This document shows positions 6,596 through 12,779 of a stretch of DNA of 17,632 nucleotides, piece by piece. The notes under the pieces were generated by a model that was not told where the DNA came from, made no database searches, and saw only the letters and a program-made list of their open reading frames with translations. Positions within the stretch are counted from its first letter, which is position 1; the number at the start of each line of letters is the position of its first letter. A program made the translations under genes and the position numbers. The DNA is from Planctomycetota bacterium (GTDB lineage: Bacteria > Planctomycetota > Phycisphaerae > Phycisphaerales > UBA1924), in NCBI GenBank assembly GCA_023434205.1, contig JAEYTB010000240.1, forward strand, positions 1 through 17,632. Direction: 5' to 3'.

Positions 6596-8884
6596 CTACG
6601 CCGCCCTCAGGCGTGCCCGGGCCGCCGCGGCCATCGGCCACGCTGTCAGCTCTGATGCCACCACCATCGCAAGCACACAAGGCGTCGGGTTGAACAAAAC
6701 CCCCATCCAAGCATACCCCGCCACGCTCACAAGCAACAGCACAATCGCGCCGCCCGCCAGCACCCCCGCCCGCAGCAGCCCCCGACCCGCGCAAAAACTG
6801 CCGATCAACACGCCCACCAACGCCGCACCCGCCAGCAGCGCGAACTGTGTCGAGCTATCCGGGGCGACCGGCGCATACCCCACCAGCAGCGCCTCGATCC
6901 CCGCCGCCACCAGGTGCGGACCCCAGCTCCACTGCTGCGGCGACCATTCCAACCGGTCGGGCCTCTCCGTTCGCAGGCTCCCCAGCACCACCACCTTGCC
7001 CGCGTACCACGCCCTCACCTGCCCCTCGTCCGCCGCGAACACATCCGCGTAGCTGCGTGTCGCCGCCGCCCTGATCGCCTCCGACGGCATGTGGAACGTG
7101 AGGTGCGCGACCTCATCACCCTTCCTCAGGCCTTCGCCCTCAGCGGTCGACGAGCCGCCAAGCGAAACAGGGACTATGTCGGGCTTGCCAAGCTGCCGCC
7201 TCACGCCGCCCGGCCCCTCCTCCCAGTAGTCCAGCCCGACCCCGCGACGATCCTCCGTGAGTGCGACGTCGAACCGCGCGTGCGGCCGACGCACCGCCGC
7301 AAGCGCGTGTACCAGCAACCCCGGCCGCAGCGACCCCGCCCCGCGCCGCGCGCAAAGCACAAAGTGGCAGAACCGGTCGCCCGGCCCCACCGAAGCGGGC
7401 CCATGACGCTGCCGCGGGTCCTCGAGGAACGCCGGGCTCAGGTCGCTCACCGTGCTGTCATCCAATATCCACAGGGGCTGCTTGACCACCCACGGCACAC
7501 CCGCCGCATCCAGCGCCTCGACCCCCGCGCGCAGGGCGTCCCGGTGCGGCTCATGGCGGAAGTTGAAGTCGATCACCACGCAGGCCGGCGCCGCGGCCGC
7601 AAGCTTCTTGAGCATCGCGCCGTGGACCGGCCGTTCCGATGTGAGCACCTCATCCGACACCCCCTCGACCCCCGCCAGCTTCGCCAGAGCAGTGGGGGGG
7701 TGCTCATCCGTCAGCGCGATCACCGCCGTCCGCGTCAGCGGCCCCTCCGGCACCAGCACCGGCCGCGCCGCCACCACCAGTCGCTCGTACCGGTGCCCAA
7801 CCGTCGTCCACGTCAGGAACAGCGGCACCAGCAGCCAATGCACCACCGTCACCGCCACCACGAACGCCGACACGTACACCGCCAGCGGGCTCTTGCGGGC
7901 CGTCTGCCTCACCCGCGTCCCCATCAGATACCCCAAACTGTCCCGCCGCGCGAGCACCCCCTGCCCCGCCAGCAGCCGCTCGATGTCCTCCGCAAGCTCC
8001 GACGCCGTCGTGTACCGCCGCGACCGATCCTTGTGCATCGCCTTCGCGATCACCGTCTCCACATCGCCCCGCAGCTTCGGGTTCACCTCCCCCGCTCGCC
8101 GCGCCGCCGTCCGCTCGATCAGCTCCGGCAGTGCCGCGGGCGAGGCCGAGCGCAGCCGCGTCACATCCCACGGCATCTCCCCCGTCAGCAGCTCAAACAG
8201 CAGCACGCCCAGGCTGTAAATATCCGCCCGCGCATCCACCTCCCCGCTCGCCGACCCCGCCTGCTCCGGGCTCATGTACTCCGGCGTCCCGATCGTCTCG
8301 CCCCGCAGCGTGTGTACGCCCGACTGCCCCAGGTACAGCGCCTTCGCCACGCCGAAGTCGATGATCTTCGGCGTCGCCACGCCGTCCTGCTCGCGCACCA
8401 GGATGTTCGCCGGCTTCAGGTCCCGGTGGACCAGCCCGTGCGTGTGCGCGTGCCCCACGGCGTGCGTCACCGCCAGAAACACCCGCAGCCGCTCCTCCAG
8501 CGTCGGCCCGCGCCGCTGCACATACTCGCGCAGCGTGTCCCCCGGGATGTACTCCATCGCGAAGTACGGCCGCCCCGCCGGGTTCACCCCCGCGTCGTAC
8601 ACCCGCGCAATATTGGGATGGTCCAGCAGCGCCAGCGCCTGGCACTCCTGGTTGAACCGCCGCACCAGGTCCGGGCTGTCCACCCCCGGCTTGAGCACCT
8701 TGAGCGCCACCCGCTGCACCATCGGCTCGCGCCGCTCCGCGAGGTACACGACCCCAAACCCGCCCTCCCCCAACTTCTCCAGCACGTGGTACGGCCCAAA
8801 GTCCTCGCCGATCAGTGACCGCCGCGGATCGCGCAGCGTGCTCCCATCCCCCATCCCCCCGGGCACAACAGGATTCTGCGCCAT
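6596..8884 (-). CDS. Membrane Ser/Thr protein kinase with C-terminal CHASE2-like sensor region
   Basis: A 762-residue protein counted from ATG at 8884; a TTG at 8920 would add 12 residues, but ATG preceded by a G-rich stretch is preferred. Kinase domain at about 32-305: Gly-rich loop GEGGFG (39-44), catalytic Lys62 in VALK, HRDLKPAN (153-160), DFG (176-178) and GTPEYMSPEQ (199-208). All catalytic residues are present, so it should be active, PknB-like. A membrane segment follows (about 334-358). Next is a CHASE2-like extracytoplasmic region (about 388-665) with VIALTDEHPP and CVVIDFNF, then three hydrophobic segments (about 681-700, 704-724, 727-745). In the common CHASE2 layout the sensor is N-terminal to the effector; here the order is reversed. 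It is followed closely by two lipoprotein genes. Ligand and substrates are unknown. The kinase call is firm; the CHASE2 call is good but by eye. Confidence 0.9.
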   Translation of the reverse strand: MAQNPVVPGGMGDGSTLRDPRRSLIGEDFGPYHVLEKLGEGGFGVVYLAERREPMVQRVALKVLKPGVDSPDLVRRFNQECQALALLDHPNIARVYDAGVNPAGRPYFAMEYIPGDTLREYVQRRGPTLEERLRVFLAVTHAVGHAHTHGLVHRDLKPANILVREQDGVATPKIIDFGVAKALYLGQSGVHTLRGETIGTPEYMSPEQAGSASGEVDARADIYSLGVLLFELLTGEMPWDVTRLRSASPAALPELIERTAARRAGEVNPKLRGDVETVIAKAMHKDRSRRYTTASELAEDIERLLAGQGVLARRDSLGYLMGTRVRQTARKSPLAVYVSAFVVAVTVVHWLLVPLFLTWTTVGHRYERLVVAARPVLVPEGPLTRTAVIALTDEHPPTALAKLAGVEGVSDEVLTSERPVHGAMLKKLAAAAPACVVIDFNFRHEPHRDALRAGVEALDAAGVPWVVKQPLWILDDSTVSDLSPAFLEDPRQRHGPASVGPGDRFCHFVLCARRGAGSLRPGLLVHALAAVRRPHARFDVALTEDRRGVGLDYWEEGPGGVRRQLGKPDIVPVSLGGSSTAEGEGLRKGDEVAHLTFHMPSEAIRAAATRSYADVFAADEGQVRAWYAGKVVVLGSLRTERPDRLEWSPQQWSWGPHLVAAGIEALLVGYAPVAPDSSTQFALLAGAALVGVLIGSFCAGRGLLRAGVLAGGAIVLLLVSVAGYAWMGVLFNPTPCVLAMVVASELTAWPMAAAARARLRAA

Positions 8885-8987
8885 AGGCCCCCCAGACTGC
8901 GCCGTAAACCGCGCAGCCAAAGCCTACCGCGCACACCGAACCAGAGAAAGAGCGATGAATGGACCGCGGGACGCAGCCACGAATCCC

Positions 8988-9004
8988 GCACCCCGAAGGG
9001 GTGC
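8988..9004 (-). other. Hairpin between pgk and the kinase gene
   Basis: GCACCCC (8988-8994) pairs with GGGGTGC (8998-9004), 7 bp, 29 bases past the pgk stop in the direction of transcription. No T-run follows on the - strand, so it is not a standard intrinsic terminator. It may mark the processed 3' end of pgk mRNA. The rest of the 149-bp gap shows no gene. Confidence 0.35.
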
Positions 9005-9033
9005 TCGCTCCACATCCCACGCTCGCCCGAACG

Positions 9034-10233
9034 CTAGTCCAGCAGCTCCACGCTCTGGAACTTCTTCCCTTCCAGCATCTCCAGGCTCGCGCCCCCGCCC
9101 GTCGAAACGTGCGTCATCCTGCTCGCGAAACCGAACTTGTCCACCGCCGCGGCGGAGTCGCCCCCGCCCACGATGCTCACCGCCCCCGCACTGGTCGCGT
9201 CCGCGATCGCCTTGGCCACCTGCTGCGTGCCCTGGCTGAAGGGGCTGAACTCGAACACGCCCATCGGCCCGTTCCACACGATCGTCTTCGCCTTCCGCAG
9301 CAGCAGCGCATACTTAGTCTGCGTCTTGGGCCCGATGTCCAGGCCCATGTAGCCGTCCTTGATCTGCTCGTCGAACACCTCGATGTCGCCGCTGCTCTCG
9401 CTGAACTGCGTGCTGCACACGTGGTCCACCGGCAGGTGCAGCTCCGCCTTCAGCCGCGCCGCCAGGTCGATCGCCCGCTTCGCGTCCGCGAGCCGGTCCT
9501 CCTCCACGCGGCTGGTCCCCACCTTCTTGCCCATCGCCTTCAGGAACGTGTACGCCATCGCCCCGCCCACCACAATGGCCGAGGCCTTGGGCAGCAGGTG
9601 CTCGATCGCCCCCATCTTGTCGCTCACCTTCGCCCCGCCCAGCACCACCACGAACGGCTTGGCTGGCGACGCCAGCGCCTCGGACAGGAACTTCAGTTCC
9701 TTCTCCAGCAGGAATCCCGCGACCTTGGGCTTGCCCGCCATCGCCTGCGGCACCGCCACCATCGACGCATCGGGCCGGTGCGCCGTGCCGAAGGCGTCGT
9801 TGCAGTAGATGTCCCCGTACGCCGCGAGCTTCGCCGCGAACGCCGGGTCGCCCTTCTTCTCGCCCTTGTGGAACCGCAGGTTCTCCAGCAGCAGCACCTC
9901 GCCGTCCTTCATGGCGTTCACCGCCGCCGCCGCCGCCCCGTCCACGCAGTCCTTGCTCGGGAACGCCACCGGCCTGCCGAGCAGTTCGGACAGCTTCTGC
10001 GCCACGACCGCCAGCGAGTCATCCTCCTCATAGCCGTTGCCCTCCGGCCGGCCCATGTGCGACATCAGCACGGCCTTCCCGCCGCGGGAGATGATCGAGT
10101 TGATCGTGGGCAAGGCCTCGCGGATGCGGCGGTCGTCGGTGATCTGCCCGCCCTCGACAGGGACGTTGAAGTCCACGCGGGTCAGGACACGCTTGCCGGC
10201 AACCTCGACGGACTGGATGGTCTTCTTCGCCAC
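9034..10233 (-). CDS. pgk: Phosphoglycerate kinase
   Basis: A 399-residue protein, the normal length for bacterial PGK (EC 2.7.2.3), which transfers phosphate between 1,3-bisphosphoglycerate and ADP in glycolysis and gluconeogenesis. Family motifs run in order: RVDFNVP (19-25), SHMGRP (58-63) and LENLRF (116-121) of the 3-phosphoglycerate-binding N-domain; VLGGAKVSDKMG (197-208), WNGPMGVFE (320-328), GGGDSAAAV (356-364) and STGGGASLE (377-385) of the nucleotide-binding C-domain. It is complete with no missing key residue. The start is GTG at 10233, with GGAG about 9 bases upstream. It stands alone between the PIN/small-protein pair and the kinase cluster, with no gap, tpi or other glycolytic gene beside it. 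Confidence 0.97.
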   Translation of the reverse strand: MAKKTIQSVEVAGKRVLTRVDFNVPVEGGQITDDRRIREALPTINSIISRGGKAVLMSHMGRPEGNGYEEDDSLAVVAQKLSELLGRPVAFPSKDCVDGAAAAAVNAMKDGEVLLLENLRFHKGEKKGDPAFAAKLAAYGDIYCNDAFGTAHRPDASMVAVPQAMAGKPKVAGFLLEKELKFLSEALASPAKPFVVVLGGAKVSDKMGAIEHLLPKASAIVVGGAMAYTFLKAMGKKVGTSRVEEDRLADAKRAIDLAARLKAELHLPVDHVCSTQFSESSGDIEVFDEQIKDGYMGLDIGPKTQTKYALLLRKAKTIVWNGPMGVFEFSPFSQGTQQVAKAIADATSAGAVSIVGGGDSAAAVDKFGFASRMTHVSTGGGASLEMLEGKKFQSVELLD

Positions 10234-10249
10234 GTTCGCTCACTCCATG

Positions 10250-10280
10250 AAAAAGCCGCTTGCCGGGCCGCAAAGCCCGG
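10250..10280 (-). terminator. Weak terminator- or attenuator-like hairpin before pgk
   Basis: On the - strand CCGGGC (complement of 10275-10280) pairs with GCCCGG (complement of 10263-10268) around a 6-base loop, and TTTTT (complement of 10250-10254) follows after 8 more bases. The spacing is longer than in a standard intrinsic terminator. It lies between the small basic protein gene and pgk, so it could end the upstream unit or attenuate pgk. Confidence 0.3.
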
Positions 10281-10329
10281 GGGAAGTGGGGGAGTGAGGA
10301 TAGGGGGTCAGCCCCCGCCCGGGGCGGCC

Positions 10330-10554
10330 TCAGGCGGCACGTCGGGACCGGGGCTTGCGGGCGGGCTTTGTGCTGGCCTTGCGGACGCGAGCCGCCGCAG
10401 GCTGCTTGCCGCCGCGCTTCCGCGTCTTGGTGCCTTCAAGCTCCGCGGCCCGGCGGTTCACGAGCTCGCCCAGCTTCTTCATGTCGTACCGTGCCCGCCG
10501 GGCGAGATCCGCCCGCACCTGGCGGAGCTCCTGCATGATCTCATCTTCCTGCAT
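10330..10554 (-). CDS. Small basic protein overlapping the PIN gene, putative antitoxin-like partner
   Basis: A 74-residue protein. The N-terminal 40 residues (MQEDEIMQELRQVRADLARR and on) form a charged amphipathic helix, and the C-terminal part (about 41-74) is rich in Lys, Arg and Ala, like a nucleic-acid-binding tail. The ATG at 10554 lies inside the end of the PIN gene (14-base overlap), with GGAG 7 bases upstream, so translation is coupled to the PIN gene. Short proteins beginning MxxDEIxxExRxxR are, to my knowledge, often found directly beside PIN-domain toxin genes, which suggests an antitoxin or accessory role. It is not a recognised antitoxin fold such as AbrB, RHH or Phd, and the toxin-first order is unusual, so the role is inferred. 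Confidence 0.62.
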   Translation of the reverse strand: MQEDEIMQELRQVRADLARRARYDMKKLGELVNRRAAELEGTKTRKRGGKQPAAARVRKASTKPARKPRSRRAA

Positions 10555-11023
10555 CGGGACGCTCCATGAGCTGCGGCGGCGTACAGATGACCGGCGACTT
10601 CAGGTCGTGGTCCTGGCACGCTAACTCTATCACACGAAAGTGCGCCGCGGCAGCGATGTGCTTGAGGTTCAAGGTCAGCAGGAAGTCCGCGTGCCCCGCC
10701 GCTGCCAACGCAATGTGCATCGCGTCCGCCTCGGCATGAGCCGGCAGCCTGGTCCGCCGCATAACGTCGGTCGCAAGCGAGATCGTTCGGTCATCCACCT
10801 CGAGCGTGCGCAGCCCCGTGCAGTACGCCAGCCGGCGTGCCGCTGCATGTGCATCGCCCTTCCCGGCCTCAAACTTCACAAGCGTTGACACAAGAAGCTC
10901 GAACCGATGGCGCTGCTCCCACCACTTCATGGCTTCGAGCTGGTTGGCGTGCGCGATAAGGTCCCTGCTGGGGCGCGCCGCGAGATAGCTGATGATCGAC
11001 GTCTCGATGTAGACCGATGCCAT
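10541..11023 (-). CDS. PIN-domain protein, VapC-like putative ribonuclease toxin
   Basis: A 160-residue PIN-fold protein. It starts YIETSIISYL (5-14), where the first acidic residue of the PIN site is Glu7 rather than the usual Asp. Other likely metal ligands are Glu52 (KFEAGKGD), Asp100 (EADAMHIALA, 98-107) and a position in TLNLKHIA (117-124). PIN enzymes of this kind are Mg-dependent RNases and usually toxins of type II toxin-antitoxin pairs. The downstream gene overlaps by 14 bases and may encode the partner. Codon use is visibly less G/C-extreme than in pgk or atpH, which fits horizontal acquisition. The gene begins only 15 bases past the terminator of the atp operon, so its promoter would have to lie inside or upstream of that hairpin. 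PIN assignment is good; toxicity is inferred. Confidence 0.8.
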   Translation of the reverse strand: MASVYIETSIISYLAARPSRDLIAHANQLEAMKWWEQRHRFELLVSTLVKFEAGKGDAHAAARRLAYCTGLRTLEVDDRTISLATDVMRRTRLPAHAEADAMHIALAAAGHADFLLTLNLKHIAAAAHFRVIELACQDHDLKSPVICTPPQLMERPDAGR

Positions 11024-11037
11024 CCCCCCAGCCTACG

Positions 11038-11063
11038 AAAAAACCCGGGCGCCGGCCCGGGTT
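11038..11063 (-). terminator. Intrinsic terminator after atpH
   Basis: On the - strand a perfect 9-bp stem AACCCGGGC/GCCCGGGTT (complement of 11055-11063 and 11042-11050) with a 4-base loop is followed by TTTT, giving a TTTTTT run including the stem end (11038-11043). It begins 26 bases beyond the atpH stop. It therefore ends the alaS/atp transcription unit after delta. Confidence 0.9.
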
Positions 11064-11089
11064 CGATCTTCCTGTCATGGCCAGAGAAC

Positions 11090-11707
11090 TCAGCTCCCCG
11101 CCTCATCCACGATCTTCCCGATCCGCGAACGCAGCGTCGCCCCGCCCTCGCGCTCCAGCTTGTCCCGCAGCTTCCGCAGGCTCGTCTGAACCGACGCGTC
11201 GATCAGCTGATCCCCGATCCGGAACTTCACGCCCCCGATCATGTTCGCGTCCGTGTACGGGTGCAGCACCACGTCCTTGCCCAGCACCTTCGCCAGCCGG
11301 TCCTTCATCGTCCGCAGCAGGTCCGGAGACACCGGCTCCACCGTGAACACATCCACCTCCACCCGGCCAAACTTCTCCTGCGACTCCTGGTCGAACGCCG
11401 CCGCGATCGACGACAGCTGCCCGATCCGCCCCTTGTCGTTCAGAACCTGCAGGAACTTGTACGTCAGGTCGCTCACGCGGCCCTTGAAGATCTTGTCCAA
11501 GCTCCTCGCCCGGTCCGCCGTGCTGATCGACGGCGACGACAGGAACTCCGCGAACCGCGCATCGGCCCGCGCCATCTCCAGGATGTCCTCGAGCTCCGCG
11601 ACCGTGGACTCGATCGTCCCCTGGCCACCCTGCTTGTTGGCAAGGTCGAACAGGCTGCGGGCATAGACGCGTGCGGTCGCGTCCGGTGGTGAGTCGATCA
11701 GGGGCAT
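11090..11707 (-). CDS. atpH: ATP synthase F1 delta subunit (OSCP)
   Basis: A 205-residue protein of the OSCP/delta family, slightly longer than the usual 175-185. Delta links the top of the F1 head to the b-subunit stalk. The N-terminal helical domain includes ARVYARSLFDLA (12-23) and DKGRIGQL (91-98). The C-terminal signature IGGVKFRIGDQLIDASV lies at 157-173 and is followed by the conserved basic helix SLRKLRDKL. The start ATG at 11707 has AGGA about 5 bases upstream and lies 9 bases after the atpF stop, so the genes are co-transcribed. In the common bacterial order atpA, atpG, atpD and atpC would follow; here a terminator follows instead. Confidence 0.93.
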   Translation of the reverse strand: MPLIDSPPDATARVYARSLFDLANKQGGQGTIESTVAELEDILEMARADARFAEFLSSPSISTADRARSLDKIFKGRVSDLTYKFLQVLNDKGRIGQLSSIAAAFDQESQEKFGRVEVDVFTVEPVSPDLLRTMKDRLAKVLGKDVVLHPYTDANMIGGVKFRIGDQLIDASVQTSLRKLRDKLEREGGATLRSRIGKIVDEAGS

Positions 11708-11716
11708 ATGCGTCCT

Positions 11717-12307
11717 TTAGTTCTTCGCCGACTGGAGCTGCTGGAGGCTCTCCTCCACCAGCCGGTCCGTGTCCTGCGCCGTGATGCTGCGCTTCAGGAT
11801 CTTGCTCGCCATCGCCGCGGCAGTGGTCGTGTACTGGTTGTAAATCTCCGTCACCGCCGCCCGCTTGGCCGTTTCGATGTCCCGCATCGCCCGCTCGCGC
11901 AGCTGGTTCAGCTCCACCTCGGACTTAGCCCGCAGCTCCGCCGCGAGCGCCGCCTGCTGCGCCTTGGTCGCCTCGATCATCTTCTGGGCCTCGGCCCGCG
12001 CCTGGGCCAGGCTCTGCTGGTACTGCTCCAGCGCGTCCTTGGCCTGCTGGCGGGCCATCTCCGCCGCCTCGATCTCCTCCCGGATCTTCCCAGCCCGCTC
12101 GTCCAGGGCCTTGGAGATCACCGGCCACACCTTCGTGGCCAGCACCGCGAACACCAGGCAGAACACCACCAGCGCCGTCACGGCGGTAAACACCCCCGCC
12201 TTGGCGCCGGAGATCGGCTCCGCGTTCTTGGGAAGGTCGGCCGCCAGGGCCAGCGCAGGAGTCAGGAAGGTCACAGCAGCGGCAAAGAGGGCGGAACGGC
12301 GAGGCAT
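11717..12307 (-). CDS. atpF: ATP synthase Fo b subunit with putative signal peptide
   Basis: A 196-residue b subunit, part of the peripheral stalk. The start ATG at 12307 is supported by GGAG 6 bases upstream; a longer open frame exists but would run across atpE. Residues 1-23 (basic RR, hydrophobic run, ALALAA end) look like a cleavable signal peptide. The true membrane anchor is about 38-58 (VFTAVTALVVFCLVFAVLA), followed by a long Ala/Glu/Gln/Arg coiled coil (about 63-155) and the C-terminal delta-contacting segment ILKRSITAQDTDRLVEE (170-186). An N-terminal signal on b would give the same N-out topology as the usual uncleaved form. It sits between atpE and atpH; a hairpin lies in the atpE-atpF gap. 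Confidence 0.93.
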   Translation of the reverse strand: MPRRSALFAAAVTFLTPALALAADLPKNAEPISGAKAGVFTAVTALVVFCLVFAVLATKVWPVISKALDERAGKIREEIEAAEMARQQAKDALEQYQQSLAQARAEAQKMIEATKAQQAALAAELRAKSEVELNQLRERAMRDIETAKRAAVTEIYNQYTTTAAAMASKILKRSITAQDTDRLVEESLQQLQSAKN

Positions 12308-12342
12308 GGTCTGCTCCAATCCGTGTAAGGGTCGAATCCGGG

Positions 12343-12375
12343 AAAACGCGGGACGCCCTTCCGGGCGCCCCAGCG
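12343..12375 (-). promoter_or_regulatory. Intercistronic hairpin plus T-run between atpE and atpF
   Basis: On the - strand CGC-T-GGGGCGCCC (complement of 12363-12375) folds on GGGCGTCCCGCG (complement of 12347-12358) with loop GGAA, one G-T wobble and one bulged T, followed directly by TTTT (12343-12346). It lies 9 bases after the atpE stop. It resembles a leaky terminator or mRNA 3'-end stabiliser, which would let more atpE than atpF message accumulate, matching the high c-subunit copy number in the ring. Confidence 0.5.
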
Positions 12376-12384
12376 TGGAAAGCC

Positions 12385-12690
12385 TTAGGCGCCGAAGCCC
12401 GCGAACACCGCGAACAGCGTCGCACCTTCGATCAGCGCCGCCGCGAGGATCATGTTGATCTGGATCTTGCCGGCCGCCTCGGGCTGACGCGCGATCGACT
12501 CGACCGCGCCCTTGCCCACCAGGCCGATGCCCAGACCGCCGCCGATCAGCGCCATGCCCGCGCCCAGCACCGCGAGGCCCTTGCCCACCGTCGGGCCGGC
12601 CGCGACGGTGTCCTGCGCGCTGGCCACGGCCGGAGCCGCCGCCATCGCCGCCAGACCCATCAGAAACGCCTTGTTCATCAGCTTGCTCAT
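12385..12690 (-). CDS. atpE: ATP synthase Fo c subunit with N-terminal signal-like leader
   Basis: A 101-residue proteolipid; the family norm is about 75-90. Residues 1-26 (MSKLMNKAF, then a hydrophobic Ala-rich run ending AVASAQ) look like a cleavable signal peptide, leaving a normal two-helix c subunit. Helix 1 is about 37-60 with a Gly-rich face, the polar loop has Arg68-Gln69-Pro70, and helix 2 carries the ion-binding Glu88 in AALIEGA. Compared with the sodium-binding Ilyobacter type, the Pro/Gln of helix 1 are Gly51/Ile55 and the Ser after Glu is Gly89, so proton coupling is expected. The purine-rich stretch before ATG 12690 serves as ribosome-binding region. A GCCGC/GCGGC hairpin (12733-12747) lies upstream of it. 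Confidence 0.95.
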   Translation of the reverse strand: MSKLMNKAFLMGLAAMAAAPAVASAQDTVAAGPTVGKGLAVLGAGMALIGGGLGIGLVGKGAVESIARQPEAAGKIQINMILAAALIEGATLFAVFAGFGA

Positions 12691-12732
12691 CGAAACCCTT
12701 TCTTCTTCTCAAACCTGCCCGGGTGTTGGTGT

Positions 12733-12747
12733 GCCGCGGGAAGCGGC
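12733..12747 (-). other. Small hairpin between atpB and atpE
   Basis: GCCGC (12733-12737) pairs with GCGGC (12743-12747) around a 5-base loop, in the 89-bp gap upstream of atpE. No T-run follows. It may protect or present the atpE ribosome-binding region, as intercistronic structures do in other atp operons; this role is an inference. Confidence 0.3.
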
Positions 12748-12779
12748 GGGCCCGTTATTCACGCCGACCCACAATGGGG

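Noticed and set aside
6914..8818. A 634-codon + strand frame antisense to the kinase
   Set aside because: Arg/Pro/His-rich composition typical of a shadow frame; the - strand holds all kinase catalytic motifs.
8985..9033. Intrinsic terminator after pgk
   Set aside because: The 7-bp hairpin at 8988-9004 is not followed by a T-run on the - strand, so it is listed only as a hairpin.
8959..10569. A 536-codon + strand frame antisense to pgk
   Set aside because: Shadow of pgk; it runs through intergenic regions and has no domain signal, while pgk is complete on the other strand.
12308..12712. Upstream extension of atpF to position 12712
   Set aside because: The extension overlaps all of atpE in another frame and gives Gly/Arg-rich low-complexity sequence. 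ATG 12307 has a good GGAG site and begins a plausible signal peptide.
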